Source: VFMC01 sp963791635 (GTDB taxonomy: Bacteria; Actinomycetota; Acidimicrobiia; Acidimicrobiales; Ilumatobacteraceae). Taken from it: DNA of 64,000 nt. Under the pieces are notes generated by a model, which was not told the DNA's origin, did no database searches, and worked only from the letters and a program-made list of their open reading frames with translations. The DNA is taken from contig CAWBTC010000014.1 of the NCBI GenBank assembly GCA_963791635.1, forward strand, positions 62,001 to 126,000, given 5' to 3'. Made by a program: the position numbers and the translations under genes. Below are positions 18,401-26,316 of the stretch, piece after piece. The stretch's first letter is position 1. Every line of letters starts with the position of its first letter.

Positions 18401-18547
18401 ACGACGCAACCGGTCGGCCTGGGCTTCGATGATCGACGAGGACTGGCTCTTGGCCTCGACTCCCATCGCCGTGCACAGATCCAGTACTTCCGTGTTGGTC
18501 ATCCCGAGCTGTTTTGCAAGCTCGTGTACGCGCATGTTCTTCGCCAA
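15500..18547 (-). CDS. infB: translation initiation factor IF-2
   Basis: A 1015-residue GTPase that positions initiator tRNA on the ribosome. The IF2_N domain is at the start (MRVHELAKQLGMTNTEVL), followed by a long low-complexity linker rich in Ala/Pro and then Gly/Pro/Arg (about residues 70-400, with PGGPGGARPGG-type repeats). Then come a second IF2_N region, the G domain with GHVDHGKTT (about 521-529), DTPGH and NKID, and the C-terminal domains. The linker is longer than in most bacteria but typical for actinobacteria. Confidence 0.97.
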   Translation of the reverse strand: MAKNMRVHELAKQLGMTNTEVLDLCTAMGVEAKSQSSSIIEAQADRLRRRAERDGLTRPEQPEEAKPGKKTAAKKAAAKPDGDAPAKKASGAKRVAASEAAPSEPEGAPVATAPVAEVAAPVPAQVPEPAPAAAPVAPASPVASAGAVPAAAAATPPAPAAPVPAAPVAPAASDASVASVGSAGSVADEPRRVVSSRPVTSEPRPSSVAARPLAPQAPRPAMPPAATAPQRPAGLPPQGGATRPPAAPGRPAPGGAPLPGAPRPIAASGRPIPPPPGVSRPVSASGRPIPPPPGSARPQAPQRAGGYGQRPGAPSGPRPGGPGGPGGARPGGFGGPRPGGPGGPGGARPGGPGGFGARPGGPGGPGGGPGGGPRPGGGGGGGPRPGGGRRAPRKKSRARRRRDFDALQPQMGGTYIASNAPVPEGTIVVERGVSAQEFAPKLNRSAADVIRFLMSNGEMVTATMTLSDEQMELFALEIGADLLLVEAGQQEELELQAMFDDSDDDDEALQEVRAPVITIMGHVDHGKTTLLDKIRNANVVAGEAGGITQHIGAYQVEIPTGRITFLDTPGHAAFTKMRARGAQVTDIVVLMVAADDGVMPQTIEAINHAKAADVPIIVAINKIDKENADVQRTLSQLSEQELVAESWGGDTIMVEMSAQQNLGVDDLLEQLLVVAELEELTANPTGRAKGVVLEANLDTGRGPVATILIDKGTLKVGDPIVAGPSWGRVRAMIDSTGTQVKEAGPSTPVQVLGLSSVPNAGDEFRVAPDEKTARTVGEAREQRQRLTAQRGDARVQRGVKLEDIFSQIQAGEVATLNLVLKADVQGSLEAVTESLRRLERDTVKLAFVHRAVGGVTENDIQLAAATNATIIGFNVRPDRKARDLADSENVEIRTYEIIYKLLEDIERAMVGLLAPEFEEVVTGEAEVREVFKVPKIGSIAGCQVRSGVITRGSKVRFIREGVIIWKGAVSSLRRFKDDVREVREGFECGIGLTDFQDLKGGDLIETFEEREIARV

Positions 18548-18616
18548 ACTGATTCAGCCTTTCGTCGGCGTCGGGCTACCGGAAGCGCTTCCGGCGGCCG
18601 TCCATTCTCTCATGTG

Positions 18617-18856
18617 TCATCGGGTGGATTCGAATGCGATCTGCAGCTCCGCCAGCGCGACCGGCCCGAGGGTTCGTCGCCATGCTCTGTCGAAGCCACG
18701 ACGCTTCACCGCGCTGGTGAAGCATCCTGGTGCGCACAGCCATGCGCCGCGCCCGGGTGCCGTTCGGCTGACGATCGCTGTGCCGTCGGGACCGACGGCA
18801 CAGCGGATCATCTCCGACTGGGGCAACGAGGCACGACAACCGACGCAGGTGCGCAT
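18617..18856 (-). CDS. ylxR: YlxR family RNA-binding protein (DUF448)
   Basis: A 79-residue protein with the YlxR signature RTCVGCRASLPQSEMIR, followed by 'GRGAWLCAPGCFTSAVKRRGF'. The family sits between nusA and infB in most Gram-positive bacteria and has been linked to RNase P modulation. ATG 18856 lies 16 nt after the nusA stop; the longer frame upstream reads through the repetitive nusA 3' end and is rejected. Confidence 0.88.
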   Translation of the reverse strand: MRTCVGCRASLPQSEMIRCAVGPDGTAIVSRTAPGRGAWLCAPGCFTSAVKRRGFDRAWRRTLGPVALAELQIAFESTR

Positions 18857-18872
18857 CGGCTGGCGGGCGTGG

Positions 18873-20165
18873 TCAGGAGTTCGGTTCGTCGCCACCCTCC
18901 TGTTCGGTCTCGGCCGTCGCCTGTTCAGCAACGGCATCTTCAGTCGGTGAGTCTTCAGCCGGTGCCGCTTCGGCAACGGCTTCCTCGGCAACGGCTTCAT
19001 CGGCAACGGCTGCTTCGGCAACGGCTGCTTCGGCAACCGCCGGCGCAGCTTCGGCGACGGTCTCGGGCACGCCTTCGTTCCACTCGGCGGCGCTCACGAT
19101 CGAGCCATCGGCGGCACGGAACTCCATCACGCCCTCTGCGTTCTCGACCCACTCACCCTCGGCGTAGTCCTCCTGGTCGTCGGGACCCTCGAGGTGTTGT
19201 GTCTCGCCTCGGATGTCGATGCGAACACCGGTGAGACGGGCGGCGAGGCGAGCGTTCTGGCCCTCCTTGCCGATCGCCAGGCTGAGCTGGTGGTCGGGCA
19301 CGATCACGTCGGCCTGGGTGGCGTCGTCGCTGATGATGACTTCTTTCACCTTCGCTGGCGAGAGCGCCTTGGCGACGAAGTCGGCCAGGTCCTCGCTGAA
19401 GGGGACGATGTCGATCTTCTCACCACGCAGCTCGTTGACGACCATGCGGACGCGACCGCCACGGGCACCGACACAGGCGCCGACTGGGTCGACGTTGTGG
19501 TCGTTGCTCCACACCGCGATCTTCGTGCGATGACCTGGTTCACGGGCACAGGCCCTGATCTCGACGATGCCGTCGGCGATCTCGGGCACTTCGAGCTCGA
19601 AGAGCCGCTTGATGAGACCCGGGTGGGTACGGCTCACCACGATCTGCGGACCCTTGGCGGTCTTGCGAACCTCGACGATGTAGGCCTTCACGCGCGCACC
19701 AGGCTCGGGACGCTCGAACGGCACCTGCTCGGCCTGGGGCAGCAAGCTCTCGACACGCCCCAGGTCGAGCAGCGTGTAACGCGCGTCGGTCTGCTGGATG
19801 ATGCCGGTGACGATGTCGCCCTCGCGGTTCGCGTACTCCTCGAACTTGCGGTCGCGCTCTGCCTCGCGGATCTTCTGGCCCATCACCTGACGGAAGGTCT
19901 GGGCGGCGATGCGTCCCATCTCTTCCTTGCGGGGTGTGTCGTCGCGCTCGTTGACCCACAGGCCGTCCTCGTCGACGTCGTAGGCCATGAACTTGAACTC
20001 GAACGTGTCAGGGTTGACCTCGACGACGACTTCCTCGGCCGCACCGGGGCGGCGCTTGTACGCGAGCGCCAGAGCGTCCGCGAGCACCTGTAGCAGCGCG
20101 TCGACCGAGATGTTCTTCTCGTTCGCGAGCATGCGAACGGCTTCGGACATGTCGAGACTGCTCAT
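18873..20165 (-). CDS. nusA: transcription termination/antitermination factor NusA
   Basis: A 430-residue NusA. The order is the N-terminal RNA-polymerase-binding domain, S1 domain (GDIVTGIIQQTD onward), then KH1 (DPVGACVGARGGRVRMV) and KH2 (LSLAIGKEGQNARLAARLTG). Residues about 375-430 form a low-complexity acidic/Ala tail of repeated AVAEAA-type units, unlike the shorter tails of many actinobacteria. ATG overlaps the rimP stop (ATGA, 20162-20165), showing tight coupling. Confidence 0.96.
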   Translation of the reverse strand: MSSLDMSEAVRMLANEKNISVDALLQVLADALALAYKRRPGAAEEVVVEVNPDTFEFKFMAYDVDEDGLWVNERDDTPRKEEMGRIAAQTFRQVMGQKIREAERDRKFEEYANREGDIVTGIIQQTDARYTLLDLGRVESLLPQAEQVPFERPEPGARVKAYIVEVRKTAKGPQIVVSRTHPGLIKRLFELEVPEIADGIVEIRACAREPGHRTKIAVWSNDHNVDPVGACVGARGGRVRMVVNELRGEKIDIVPFSEDLADFVAKALSPAKVKEVIISDDATQADVIVPDHQLSLAIGKEGQNARLAARLTGVRIDIRGETQHLEGPDDQEDYAEGEWVENAEGVMEFRAADGSIVSAAEWNEGVPETVAEAAPAVAEAAVAEAAVADEAVAEEAVAEAAPAEDSPTEDAVAEQATAETEQEGGDEPNS

Positions 20166-20815
20166 GACGCCTCCTGCGTTTCTTTCGTGGTGGGTGTCGA
20201 TCGGCTCGACAGGGCCTCGGCATCGACCTCGTCCGATGGGCCGGCCGGCTTGGCTGCCCCGGGCTTTGCGGTCGCGCCCGGCTTCTTGCGAGCCGTCTTG
20301 GCTGCGCCAGCCTTGTGGGCTGGTGCCTTGCCGGGCTTGGGTGCCGGACCCCAGATGAAGATGGTCTTGGCTCGGTCGATCTGGGAGTAGGGGATGATCC
20401 GCTCGGTGAGCTCCGCATCGTCGAGACGGACGACGCAGTCGGCGTCGGAGGCCGCGATGAGGATGCCTTGCACGCGCCGGTCGCCCGCAGCAACGTCACG
20501 GAGGCGGACGTTGACGGTCTTGCCGATCTCGCGATGGAAGTGCGCGGGGACGCGGAGCGTGCGCTCGAGGCCGGGGCTGGTGACCTCGAGGGTGTAGTGG
20601 CCCGGCATGGGATCGTCGTGGTCGAAGTCGCGCCCGATCATTCGGGTGAGCAGGGCGATCTCGTCGAGCGTGACACCACCGGGCGACCCAGGCGGGGTAT
20701 CGATCGTGATCCGCAGCACGCCGCCGCGGTACTCGATGTCGTACAGATCGAGCTTCATGTCCGCCACCAGGGGGGCGACCATCGTCGTGACCCTGGCTAC
20801 CACTGCATCGCTCAT
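20162..20815 (-). CDS. rimP: ribosome maturation factor RimP
   Basis: A 217-residue 30S assembly factor. The two RimP domains are evident: LDLYDIEYRGGVLRITIDTP, 'HYTLEVTSPGLERTLRVPAHF' and the VRLDDAELTERIIPYSQIDRA stretch. The last 55 residues are a Lys/Ala/Pro-rich extension likely to be disordered. First gene of the rimP-nusA-ylxR-infB operon; ATG start preceded by GGAGGGAC. A structured leader lies upstream. Confidence 0.94.
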   Translation of the reverse strand: MSDAVVARVTTMVAPLVADMKLDLYDIEYRGGVLRITIDTPPGSPGGVTLDEIALLTRMIGRDFDHDDPMPGHYTLEVTSPGLERTLRVPAHFHREIGKTVNVRLRDVAAGDRRVQGILIAASDADCVVRLDDAELTERIIPYSQIDRAKTIFIWGPAPKPGKAPAHKAGAAKTARKKPGATAKPGAAKPAGPSDEVDAEALSSRSTPTTKETQEAS

Positions 20816-20849
20816 GTCGTCGTCCCTCCTTCCTGGCTCGGTGCCGTAC

Positions 20850-20945
20850 TCGTCTTGCTCGTCTTGCGTGTCTTGCGTGTCTTGCTCGTCGTGCGCCTTG
20901 GGCCCCTTCAGACAAGAAGGCGTGGACCTGAGGGCCCACGCCTTC
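20850..20945. promoter_or_regulatory. structured intergenic leader between rimP and proS
   Basis: The 203-bp divergent gap holds CGTCTTGC/CGTGTCTTG-type short repeats (about 20850-20890) and two overlapping hairpins. One is a 10-bp stem 20916-20925 with 20936-20945 (loop of 10). The other pairs TGGGCCC (20899-20905) plus CTTCAG with CTGAGGGCCCA (20928-20938). They share bases and cannot form together. As RNA this would be the leader of rimP (minus strand) or of proS (plus strand). Confidence 0.4.
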
Positions 20946-21018
20946 GGTTCGAGGAACTCAAGGACTGGCCGAGTATAGCTGGGGAGTCCCCCGAACGGGG
21001 CCGGTAACCTGCCCGACC

Positions 21019-22782
21019 GTGCTCCGCTTGTCGACCCTGTTCCTCCGAACCCTCCGAGAGGACCCGTCCGATGCCGAGGTGGCCAGCCACCGACTGCTGG
21101 TTCGTGCGAGCTACATCCGCCGCGCCGCGCCCGGTGGGTTCACCTGGCTGCCGCTCGGATGGATCGTGTACCGAAACGTCGAGCGCATCGTGCGTGAGGA
21201 GATGGATCGCGAGGGCTTCCAGGAAGTGCACTTCCCGGCGCTCATCCCTCGCGAACCGTACGAGCTGAGCGGCCGCTGGACCGAGTACGGCGACAACGTG
21301 TTCCGGGTCACCGACCGCAAGGGTGCCGAATTCATGCTCGCGCCCACCCACGAAGAGCTGTTCACCCTGCTGGTGAAGGACCTGTACTCCAGCTACAAGG
21401 ATCTGCCGCTCGTGATCTACCAGATCCAGAACAAGTTCCGCGACGAGGTCCGCCCCCGCGCCGGTCTGTTGCGCGGCCGCGAGTTCTCGATGAAGGACTC
21501 ATACAGCTTCGACATCGACGAAGCAGGCTTGCAGGTCAGTTACGACAAGCATCGGGTGGCCTATCAGCGCACCTTCGACCGCCTCGGCATGCCGTACGTG
21601 ATCGTCTCCGCGATGAGCGGTGCGATGGGCGGCTCCGCCAGCGAGGAGTTCCTGGCCCCGCTCGCAGTCGGCGAGGACACCTACGTGAGTTGCACGAACT
21701 GCGACTACGCCGCCAACACCGAGGCCGTGCAAGTGGCACCTCCAGCTGCGATCGCGTTCGAGGGTCTTGCTGCCGCACACGTCCACGACACCCCCGACAC
21801 GCCGACCATCCAAACCCTGGTCGACCTCTTCAACGCGCGCGACGATCTGAGGCGCACCGATCGCGACTGGACCGCCGCCGACACCCTGAAGAACCTCGTC
21901 GTGAAGCTGAAGTACCCCGACGGCTCGATCGTGCCGTTGGCGATCGGTGTGCCCGGTGACCGCGACGTCGACATGAAGCGCCTCGAGGCGCAGGTGGCGC
22001 CGGCCGAGATCGAGCCGTTCTCCGAGGCCGACTTCGCTGCCAACCCCGCCCTCGTGAAGGGCTACATCGGCCCGGGCTCGCTCGGCGAGGAGAACCCGTC
22101 GGGCATCCGCTTCGTGGTCGATCCGCGGATCGTGTCGGGCACGGCCTGGATCACCGGCGCCGACCAGCCCGGCAAGCACGTGGCCGGTCTGGTGGCCGGC
22201 CGCGACTTCACCGCCGACGGCGTGATCGAGGCCGCCGAGGTGCACGGTGGCGACCCGTGCCCCAACTGCGGCTCACCGCTCGAGATCGCCCGCGGCATCG
22301 AGATCGGTCACATCTTCCAACTCGGCCGCAAGTACGCGGAGGCACTCGGCCTCACCGTGCTCGACCAGCACGGCAAGACCCGCACCGTCACGATGGGGAG
22401 CTACGGCATCGGCGTGTCGCGAGCCGTGGCCGCGATCGCCGAGATGAACTGCGACGACAAGGGAATCATCTGGCCACGTGAGGTATCGCCGGCGGACGTC
22501 CACATCGTGGCGACGGGCAAGGCCACCGACCCACAACTTCCGGCCGCCGAGGCGCTTGCCTCCGAGTGCGAGGCCGCCGGCCTGCGGGTCATGCTCGACG
22601 ACCGCATCGGCGTGTCGCCGGGCGTGAAGTTCAACGATGCAGAGCTGATCGGTGTGCCCACGATCGTCGTCGTGGGTCGAGGTCTCGTCGACGGCCTCGT
22701 GGAACTGAAGGACCGCCGCTCGGGCGAGCGTCGCGACGTGCCGCTCGCCGAGATCATCTCGGTGTTGCTGTCGCAGGACTGA
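21019..22782 (+). CDS. proS: prolyl-tRNA synthetase, bacterial type with editing domain
   Basis: A 587-residue class II synthetase. The catalytic core includes 'RRAAPGGFTWLPLGW', motif 2 FRDEVRPRAGLLRGREFSMKD in the usual place, and motif 3 GSYGIGVSRAVAAIAE. An inserted YbaK-like editing domain occupies about residues 230-390 (VVKLKYPDGSIVPLAIGVPGD). The C-terminal anticodon-binding domain follows. It starts with GTG at 21019, divergent from rimP across a 203-bp gap. Confidence 0.96.
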   Translation: MLRLSTLFLRTLREDPSDAEVASHRLLVRASYIRRAAPGGFTWLPLGWIVYRNVERIVREEMDREGFQEVHFPALIPREPYELSGRWTEYGDNVFRVTDRKGAEFMLAPTHEELFTLLVKDLYSSYKDLPLVIYQIQNKFRDEVRPRAGLLRGREFSMKDSYSFDIDEAGLQVSYDKHRVAYQRTFDRLGMPYVIVSAMSGAMGGSASEEFLAPLAVGEDTYVSCTNCDYAANTEAVQVAPPAAIAFEGLAAAHVHDTPDTPTIQTLVDLFNARDDLRRTDRDWTAADTLKNLVVKLKYPDGSIVPLAIGVPGDRDVDMKRLEAQVAPAEIEPFSEADFAANPALVKGYIGPGSLGEENPSGIRFVVDPRIVSGTAWITGADQPGKHVAGLVAGRDFTADGVIEAAEVHGGDPCPNCGSPLEIARGIEIGHIFQLGRKYAEALGLTVLDQHGKTRTVTMGSYGIGVSRAVAAIAEMNCDDKGIIWPREVSPADVHIVATGKATDPQLPAAEALASECEAAGLRVMLDDRIGVSPGVKFNDAELIGVPTIVVVGRGLVDGLVELKDRRSGERRDVPLAEIISVLLSQD

Positions 22783-22826
22783 CTGCTCCTTCGATCACCC
22801 GGGCCGCGTCGGACGAGCCAGCTGGG

Positions 22827-23525
22827 TCACGCGCGCACCCGGGAAGGCACGCCGATGCGGACCTCCACGCCGGGGGACCACAGCACCACCGGTTCTCCCT
22901 CCGGGGCGGTCAGGCCGGCAGCAGCGAACATCGTCTCGTGGCACGACACGAGCTCGGCCCGGTGCACCGGCCACGGCTCATGTTCGACGTCTGCCCACAT
23001 CAGGCGGCGGCCGAACGTGGTGCCGAGCGCCCAGCGAGCCGTGAGGAACACCTGCAACTGGTCGACCTCGGACGCTGGCAGCTGCTGGCCGACGCGGATC
23101 ACCATGCGGCTCTCGGCCCCGCCGACCTCTGACGGCCGAGGCCAGCGACGACGCGAGGTGTAGGTGATGAGATCACGATCGCGTTCGATCGACATCTTCG
23201 CCCAGCAGTACGGCAGGCGGTAGCTCACCCGTGCGACGAGCGCGGGCACCAACCGGCTGATGTCGAGGCTGCAGAACCACACCGCCGACCGGCCTGACGG
23301 ATCACGGATGTAGGTCCGCACGTTCGTCTCCGGGAACGTCGACAGTGGCCCGAACGCAGGTCCGTGCGGCACCCGGATCCGGCGCATCTGGAACGGGATC
23401 AGGCCGACCCATGCGGAGCCGTCGAACGTGTCGACCGTGAAGCCCGGCGGCAACAGCGCCTGCACGCTCGCCGGGTCGTAGCGCCAGTGCACCGAGGCGA
23501 GGTCGTGCCAGCCTTGGACCATCAC
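22827..23525 (-). CDS. YqjF-type DUF2071 protein
   Basis: A 232-residue protein of the DUF2071/YqjF family: 'HWRYDPASVQALLPPGFTVD' near the N-terminus, then WVGLIPFQMRRIRVP, and NVRTYIRDPSGRSAVWFCSLD, the family core. The fold resembles acetoacetate decarboxylase barrels; no catalytic role is established. Complete and of typical length. Convergent with proS. Confidence 0.8.
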   Translation of the reverse strand: MMVQGWHDLASVHWRYDPASVQALLPPGFTVDTFDGSAWVGLIPFQMRRIRVPHGPAFGPLSTFPETNVRTYIRDPSGRSAVWFCSLDISRLVPALVARVSYRLPYCWAKMSIERDRDLITYTSRRRWPRPSEVGGAESRMVIRVGQQLPASEVDQLQVFLTARWALGTTFGRRLMWADVEHEPWPVHRAELVSCHETMFAAAGLTAPEGEPVVLWSPGVEVRIGVPSRVRA

Positions 23526-23581
23526 CGCCCGACGAACGGGCGTCGGGCACTCGGCCCCGCTCGGGTGGACCTGCTGAACGG

Positions 23582-24436
23582 TCAGCTGAACCGCACCAAG
23601 CCCTGGTCGATGACCACCCGGTCACCGACGGAGGTGGTGAACACAGCCTCGCCGTCACCCGTCCGCCAGGCCTTCACCGTGAGCGCCTCTCCGGGCATCA
23701 CCGGCGACGAGAAGCGGCCCTCGATGTGATGGAAGCGGGTGACGTCGTCGTCGACCAGCGCACGGAGCAGGGCCCGTCCAGTGAAGCCGTAGGTGCACAG
23801 GCCGTGCAGGATCGGGCGCTCGAACCCGCCGATCGCGGCGAACGACGGGTCGGTGTGGAGCGGATTGCGGTCGCCGGAGAGGCGGTACACGAACGCCTGG
23901 TCGGGCGAGGTCTGCAGCGTCACCTCGTGATCCGGTGCGGCGGCAGCCGGCGGTTCGTTCTGAGGCCCGGACGGGCCGCGCTCACCACCCCAGCCGCCCT
24001 CACCACGGATGAACGCCGACGAACGCGTGGTCCAGAGCAGTTCACCGCTCTCGAGACGCACCTCGTTCTCGGTGACCACGACGGCTGCCTTGCCCTTGTC
24101 GTACATCGCGACGAGCTTGTCCTGCATCGTGGCCGTCGCCTCCACCGGGATCGGCCTGGCGAGGGTGATCGCCTGCGAGCCGTGCACGAGCAGCGCCCAG
24201 TTGAACGTGCCGATCTGGCTCATCGCGCTCTTGCCCGGCGAGGCGCTGCCGGAACCGGCAACGACGGCGAAGGTGGGATACACCACCTGCTGCACGTCCT
24301 TGGTGTTCTCGGTCGTGAAGGGCAACTCCGCCTGGCCGGCACCGATGCCGACGGCGTAGAGCAACGCATCCTTCGAGTTCCACGAGATCGTACGGACATC
24401 ACCGGTGGCACCGACGGCGCTGGGATCGAGCGGCAT
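23582..24436 (-). CDS. MaoC-like double hot-dog (R)-specific enoyl-CoA hydratase
   Basis: A 284-residue two-hot-dog protein. The C-terminal half carries the hydratase-2 signature SGDRNPLHTDPSFA (catalytic Asp and His) followed by PILHGLCTYGF; the N-terminal half is the non-catalytic hot dog (ALLYAVGIGAGQ...). This is the architecture of peroxisomal MFE2-type hydratase 2 and actinobacterial MaoC dehydratases acting on steroid or fatty acyl-CoA side chains. Start ATG 24436, just downstream (in its own sense) of a decamer repeat array. Confidence 0.87.
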   Translation of the reverse strand: MPLDPSAVGATGDVRTISWNSKDALLYAVGIGAGQAELPFTTENTKDVQQVVYPTFAVVAGSGSASPGKSAMSQIGTFNWALLVHGSQAITLARPIPVEATATMQDKLVAMYDKGKAAVVVTENEVRLESGELLWTTRSSAFIRGEGGWGGERGPSGPQNEPPAAAAPDHEVTLQTSPDQAFVYRLSGDRNPLHTDPSFAAIGGFERPILHGLCTYGFTGRALLRALVDDDVTRFHHIEGRFSSPVMPGEALTVKAWRTGDGEAVFTTSVGDRVVIDQGLVRFS

Positions 24437-24450
24437 GACGAGGTTCCCCC

Positions 24451-24530
24451 TGATCGAACTGGATCGAACTGGATCGGACTTGATCGGACTTGATCGGACT
24501 TGATCGGACTTGATCGGACTGTGGCCGGCG
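24451..24530. repeat. 10-bp tandem repeat array (TGATCGGACT, eight units)
   Basis: Eight decamers in perfect register: the first three vary (TGATCGAACT, GGATCGAACT, GGATCGGACT) and the next five are identical TGATCGGACT. The array begins 14 bp upstream of the MaoC gene start, i.e. in its 5' leader or promoter region. Confidence 0.9.
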
Positions 24531-24590
24531 CCCTCTCGGCGCCATCGACGTCATCTTGCCCTACGACCGGCCGCCGGTTCGACTCGGTCG

Positions 24591-24659
24591 ACCCGGGTCA
24601 GCCCGGGTCAGCCCGGGTCAGCCCGGGTCAGCCCGGTCAGCCCGGGTCAGCCGGGTCGG
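24591..24659. repeat. 10-bp tandem repeat array (GCCCGGGTCA-type, about seven units)
   Basis: About seven units of GCCCGGGTCA, two shortened by one base, follow the first array after 60 bp. Each unit contains the palindrome CCCGGG. Both arrays occupy the 280-bp gap between the MaoC gene and the divergent gene at 24717; no gene is seen in this gap. Confidence 0.85.
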
Positions 24660-24716
24660 ATCGATTCGGGACCAAGTGCCCTGGCCGCACCGAGCCGACT
24701 TCGCTCGAATGTGCGC

Positions 24717-25271
24717 ATGAGGATTCTGTTGGTCGCCGACCACCCCGACGATGCCCGCGCAGTCGAGGCATCGTTGACGGTCGACGGCCACACCGTCACC
24801 ACGTGCAATGACCGCTTCGGCGGCCCGTGCCGCGGTGTCGAACACTTCGACGACTGCCCGTTGGAGTCGTCGGTGGATCTTGCGGTGATCGCTCGGTCAT
24901 CGCACGGGAGGCGAGGCATCGAGGAGATGGGGTCGGTGTGCGCCTCCCGACACCGCGTCGGCGTGGTCGAGATCGATCCGTCCGTTCCGGACGACCGGTC
25001 GATCTACGAACTCGCCGACGCGGCCGAGCATGACATCTGCCGGGGGTACGCGGCCGCGGTTCACGAGACGGTGCAGGACATGCTGGGCGACGAACCCTTC
25101 GACGTGCACGTGACGCGCCGCGACCGCGACGTCCACGTCTGGATCAGGTTGGGTTTCGAGGCCTCGCCGATGACGGTCAGCGCGGTGGCCGACCGAGCTC
25201 GCGCCGGCGCGCGCCGCCACGATCGGTTCGCGAAGGTGATCGACGTGTCGGTTCAGCGCGACCGCTGGTAG
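24717..25271 (+). CDS. receiver-like N-terminal domain protein of unknown function
   Basis: A 184-residue protein beginning RILLVADHPDDARAVEASL, the first strand and helix of response-regulator receiver domains. Where the phospho-acceptor Asp is expected the sequence reads DLAVIARSSHG, so the canonical acceptor seems to be missing. The C-terminal half (DMLGDEPFDVHVTRRDRDVHVWI...) matches no family I recognise. The ATG at 24717 fits the domain; GTG 24711 is also possible. It may be a degenerate receiver or a stand-alone sensor. Confidence 0.5.
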   Translation: MRILLVADHPDDARAVEASLTVDGHTVTTCNDRFGGPCRGVEHFDDCPLESSVDLAVIARSSHGRRGIEEMGSVCASRHRVGVVEIDPSVPDDRSIYELADAAEHDICRGYAAAVHETVQDMLGDEPFDVHVTRRDRDVHVWIRLGFEASPMTVSAVADRARAGARRHDRFAKVIDVSVQRDRW

Positions 25272-25308
25272 GCCCTGCGCCGACGTCGATCGGCCAGCTG
25301 CGTGATTG

Positions 25309-25328
25309 ATGTTCAGCATGGTTAACAT
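25309..25328. promoter_or_regulatory. possible operator upstream of the iron permease
   Basis: An AT-rich patch in otherwise GC-rich DNA contains ATGTT (25309-25313) and AACAT (25324-25328) as an inverted repeat with a 10-bp spacer, including GGTTAACA. It lies 55 bp before the efeU start. By position it could be an iron-responsive (DtxR/IdeR-like) site, but the match to the IdeR consensus is poor. Confidence 0.3.
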
Positions 25329-25382
25329 TGGTCTCTCCGGCCGGATGTCAGCCGGCTCCGACCGACCGAAGGAGCGTCGAAC

Positions 25383-26271
25383 GTGGGCGCAAGCTTGCTG
25401 ATCACCTTGCGTGAGGGGCTCGAGATCTCGCTCGTCCTCGCGATCCTGGCCGCCTACCTCGTGAAGAGTCGCCGGCCCGAAGCCCTCAGAGCGATGTGGA
25501 CCGGGGCAGGCGCAGCAGTGCTCGTCTGCCTCGTCGCCGGAACTGTCTTCCACGTGATCGTCGGTGAGTTCGAGGGCAAGAGCGAACAGGCGATCGAGGG
25601 CGTGCTCGCCGCGTCGGCCGCAGTCGTGCTCACCTGGATGATCTTCTGGATGCGCAAGAACGCGGTGGGCCATGTCGTCGGAGCTACGCGCCAGGCTCGA
25701 TGCTGCCACCACGCCGACATCGGTCGCCCTGATCGCATTCGTGGCGACGGCCCGCGAGGGTTTCGAGACAGTGCTGTTCCTGCTGAGCGCGGAGACCGGC
25801 TCCAGCTCCGGGTTCGTGGTCGTGCTCGGTGGCCTGATCGGCATCGCGATCGCGGCCGTGCTCGGCGTGATCGTCTATCGGAGCGGCCAACGACTCAACC
25901 TCGCGACGTTCTTCACGGTCACCGGAACCCTGCTGATCTTCTTCGCCGCCGGTCTCGTTGGCAAGGCGTTCCACGAATTCCGTGAGTTGCTCGGCTTCGA
26001 GTCCGGGCGGTTGATCACGCCCCCGGTGTGGGAGATCACTTCCGGCCCGCTCGCCGAAGGAACCTCCTACGACTTCCTCAAGGGCATGTTCGGCTGGGCG
26101 AGCGACCCGGAACCGATCCGCGTCATCGCCTATGTCGCGTACCTCGTACCGGTGCTCTGGCTGTTCGTTGCAGGGAGCCGTCCGCGACCGTCGGCCGCAA
26201 CGACATCGTCGTCCCAGCGCGACCTCGAACAGGCCGCCGCCGAGTCGATCCCGACGGCGGCCGATCGGTGA
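25383..26271 (+). pseudogene. efeU: FTR1/EfeU iron permease, split by a one-base frameshift
   Basis: Oxidase-dependent Fe2+ permease family. The N-terminal part (GTG 25383) carries the first REGLE motif (residues 10-14) and three helices up to MIFWMRKNAVG near 25664. The protein then continues in the +1 frame as MSSELRARLDAATTPTSVAL and carries the second motif, REGFE, plus four more helices to the stop at 26271. Both halves are well conserved and joined by one extra base around 25658-25672, so an assembly error or recent mutation is likely. No EfeO or EfeB gene is adjacent. Confidence 0.8.
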
Positions 26272-26281
26272 GTCAGCGGCT

Positions 26282-26300
26282 GGCGGGTCGCCGACCCGCC
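26282..26300. terminator. bidirectional terminator-like hairpin
   Basis: GGCGGGTC (26282-26289) pairs perfectly with GACCCGCC (26293-26300) around a 3-nt loop, between the convergent efeU and SDR genes. There is no T-tract; the location suggests a shared transcription end. Confidence 0.5.
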
Positions 26301-26316
26301 GGCGGGCTCAGCTGCA

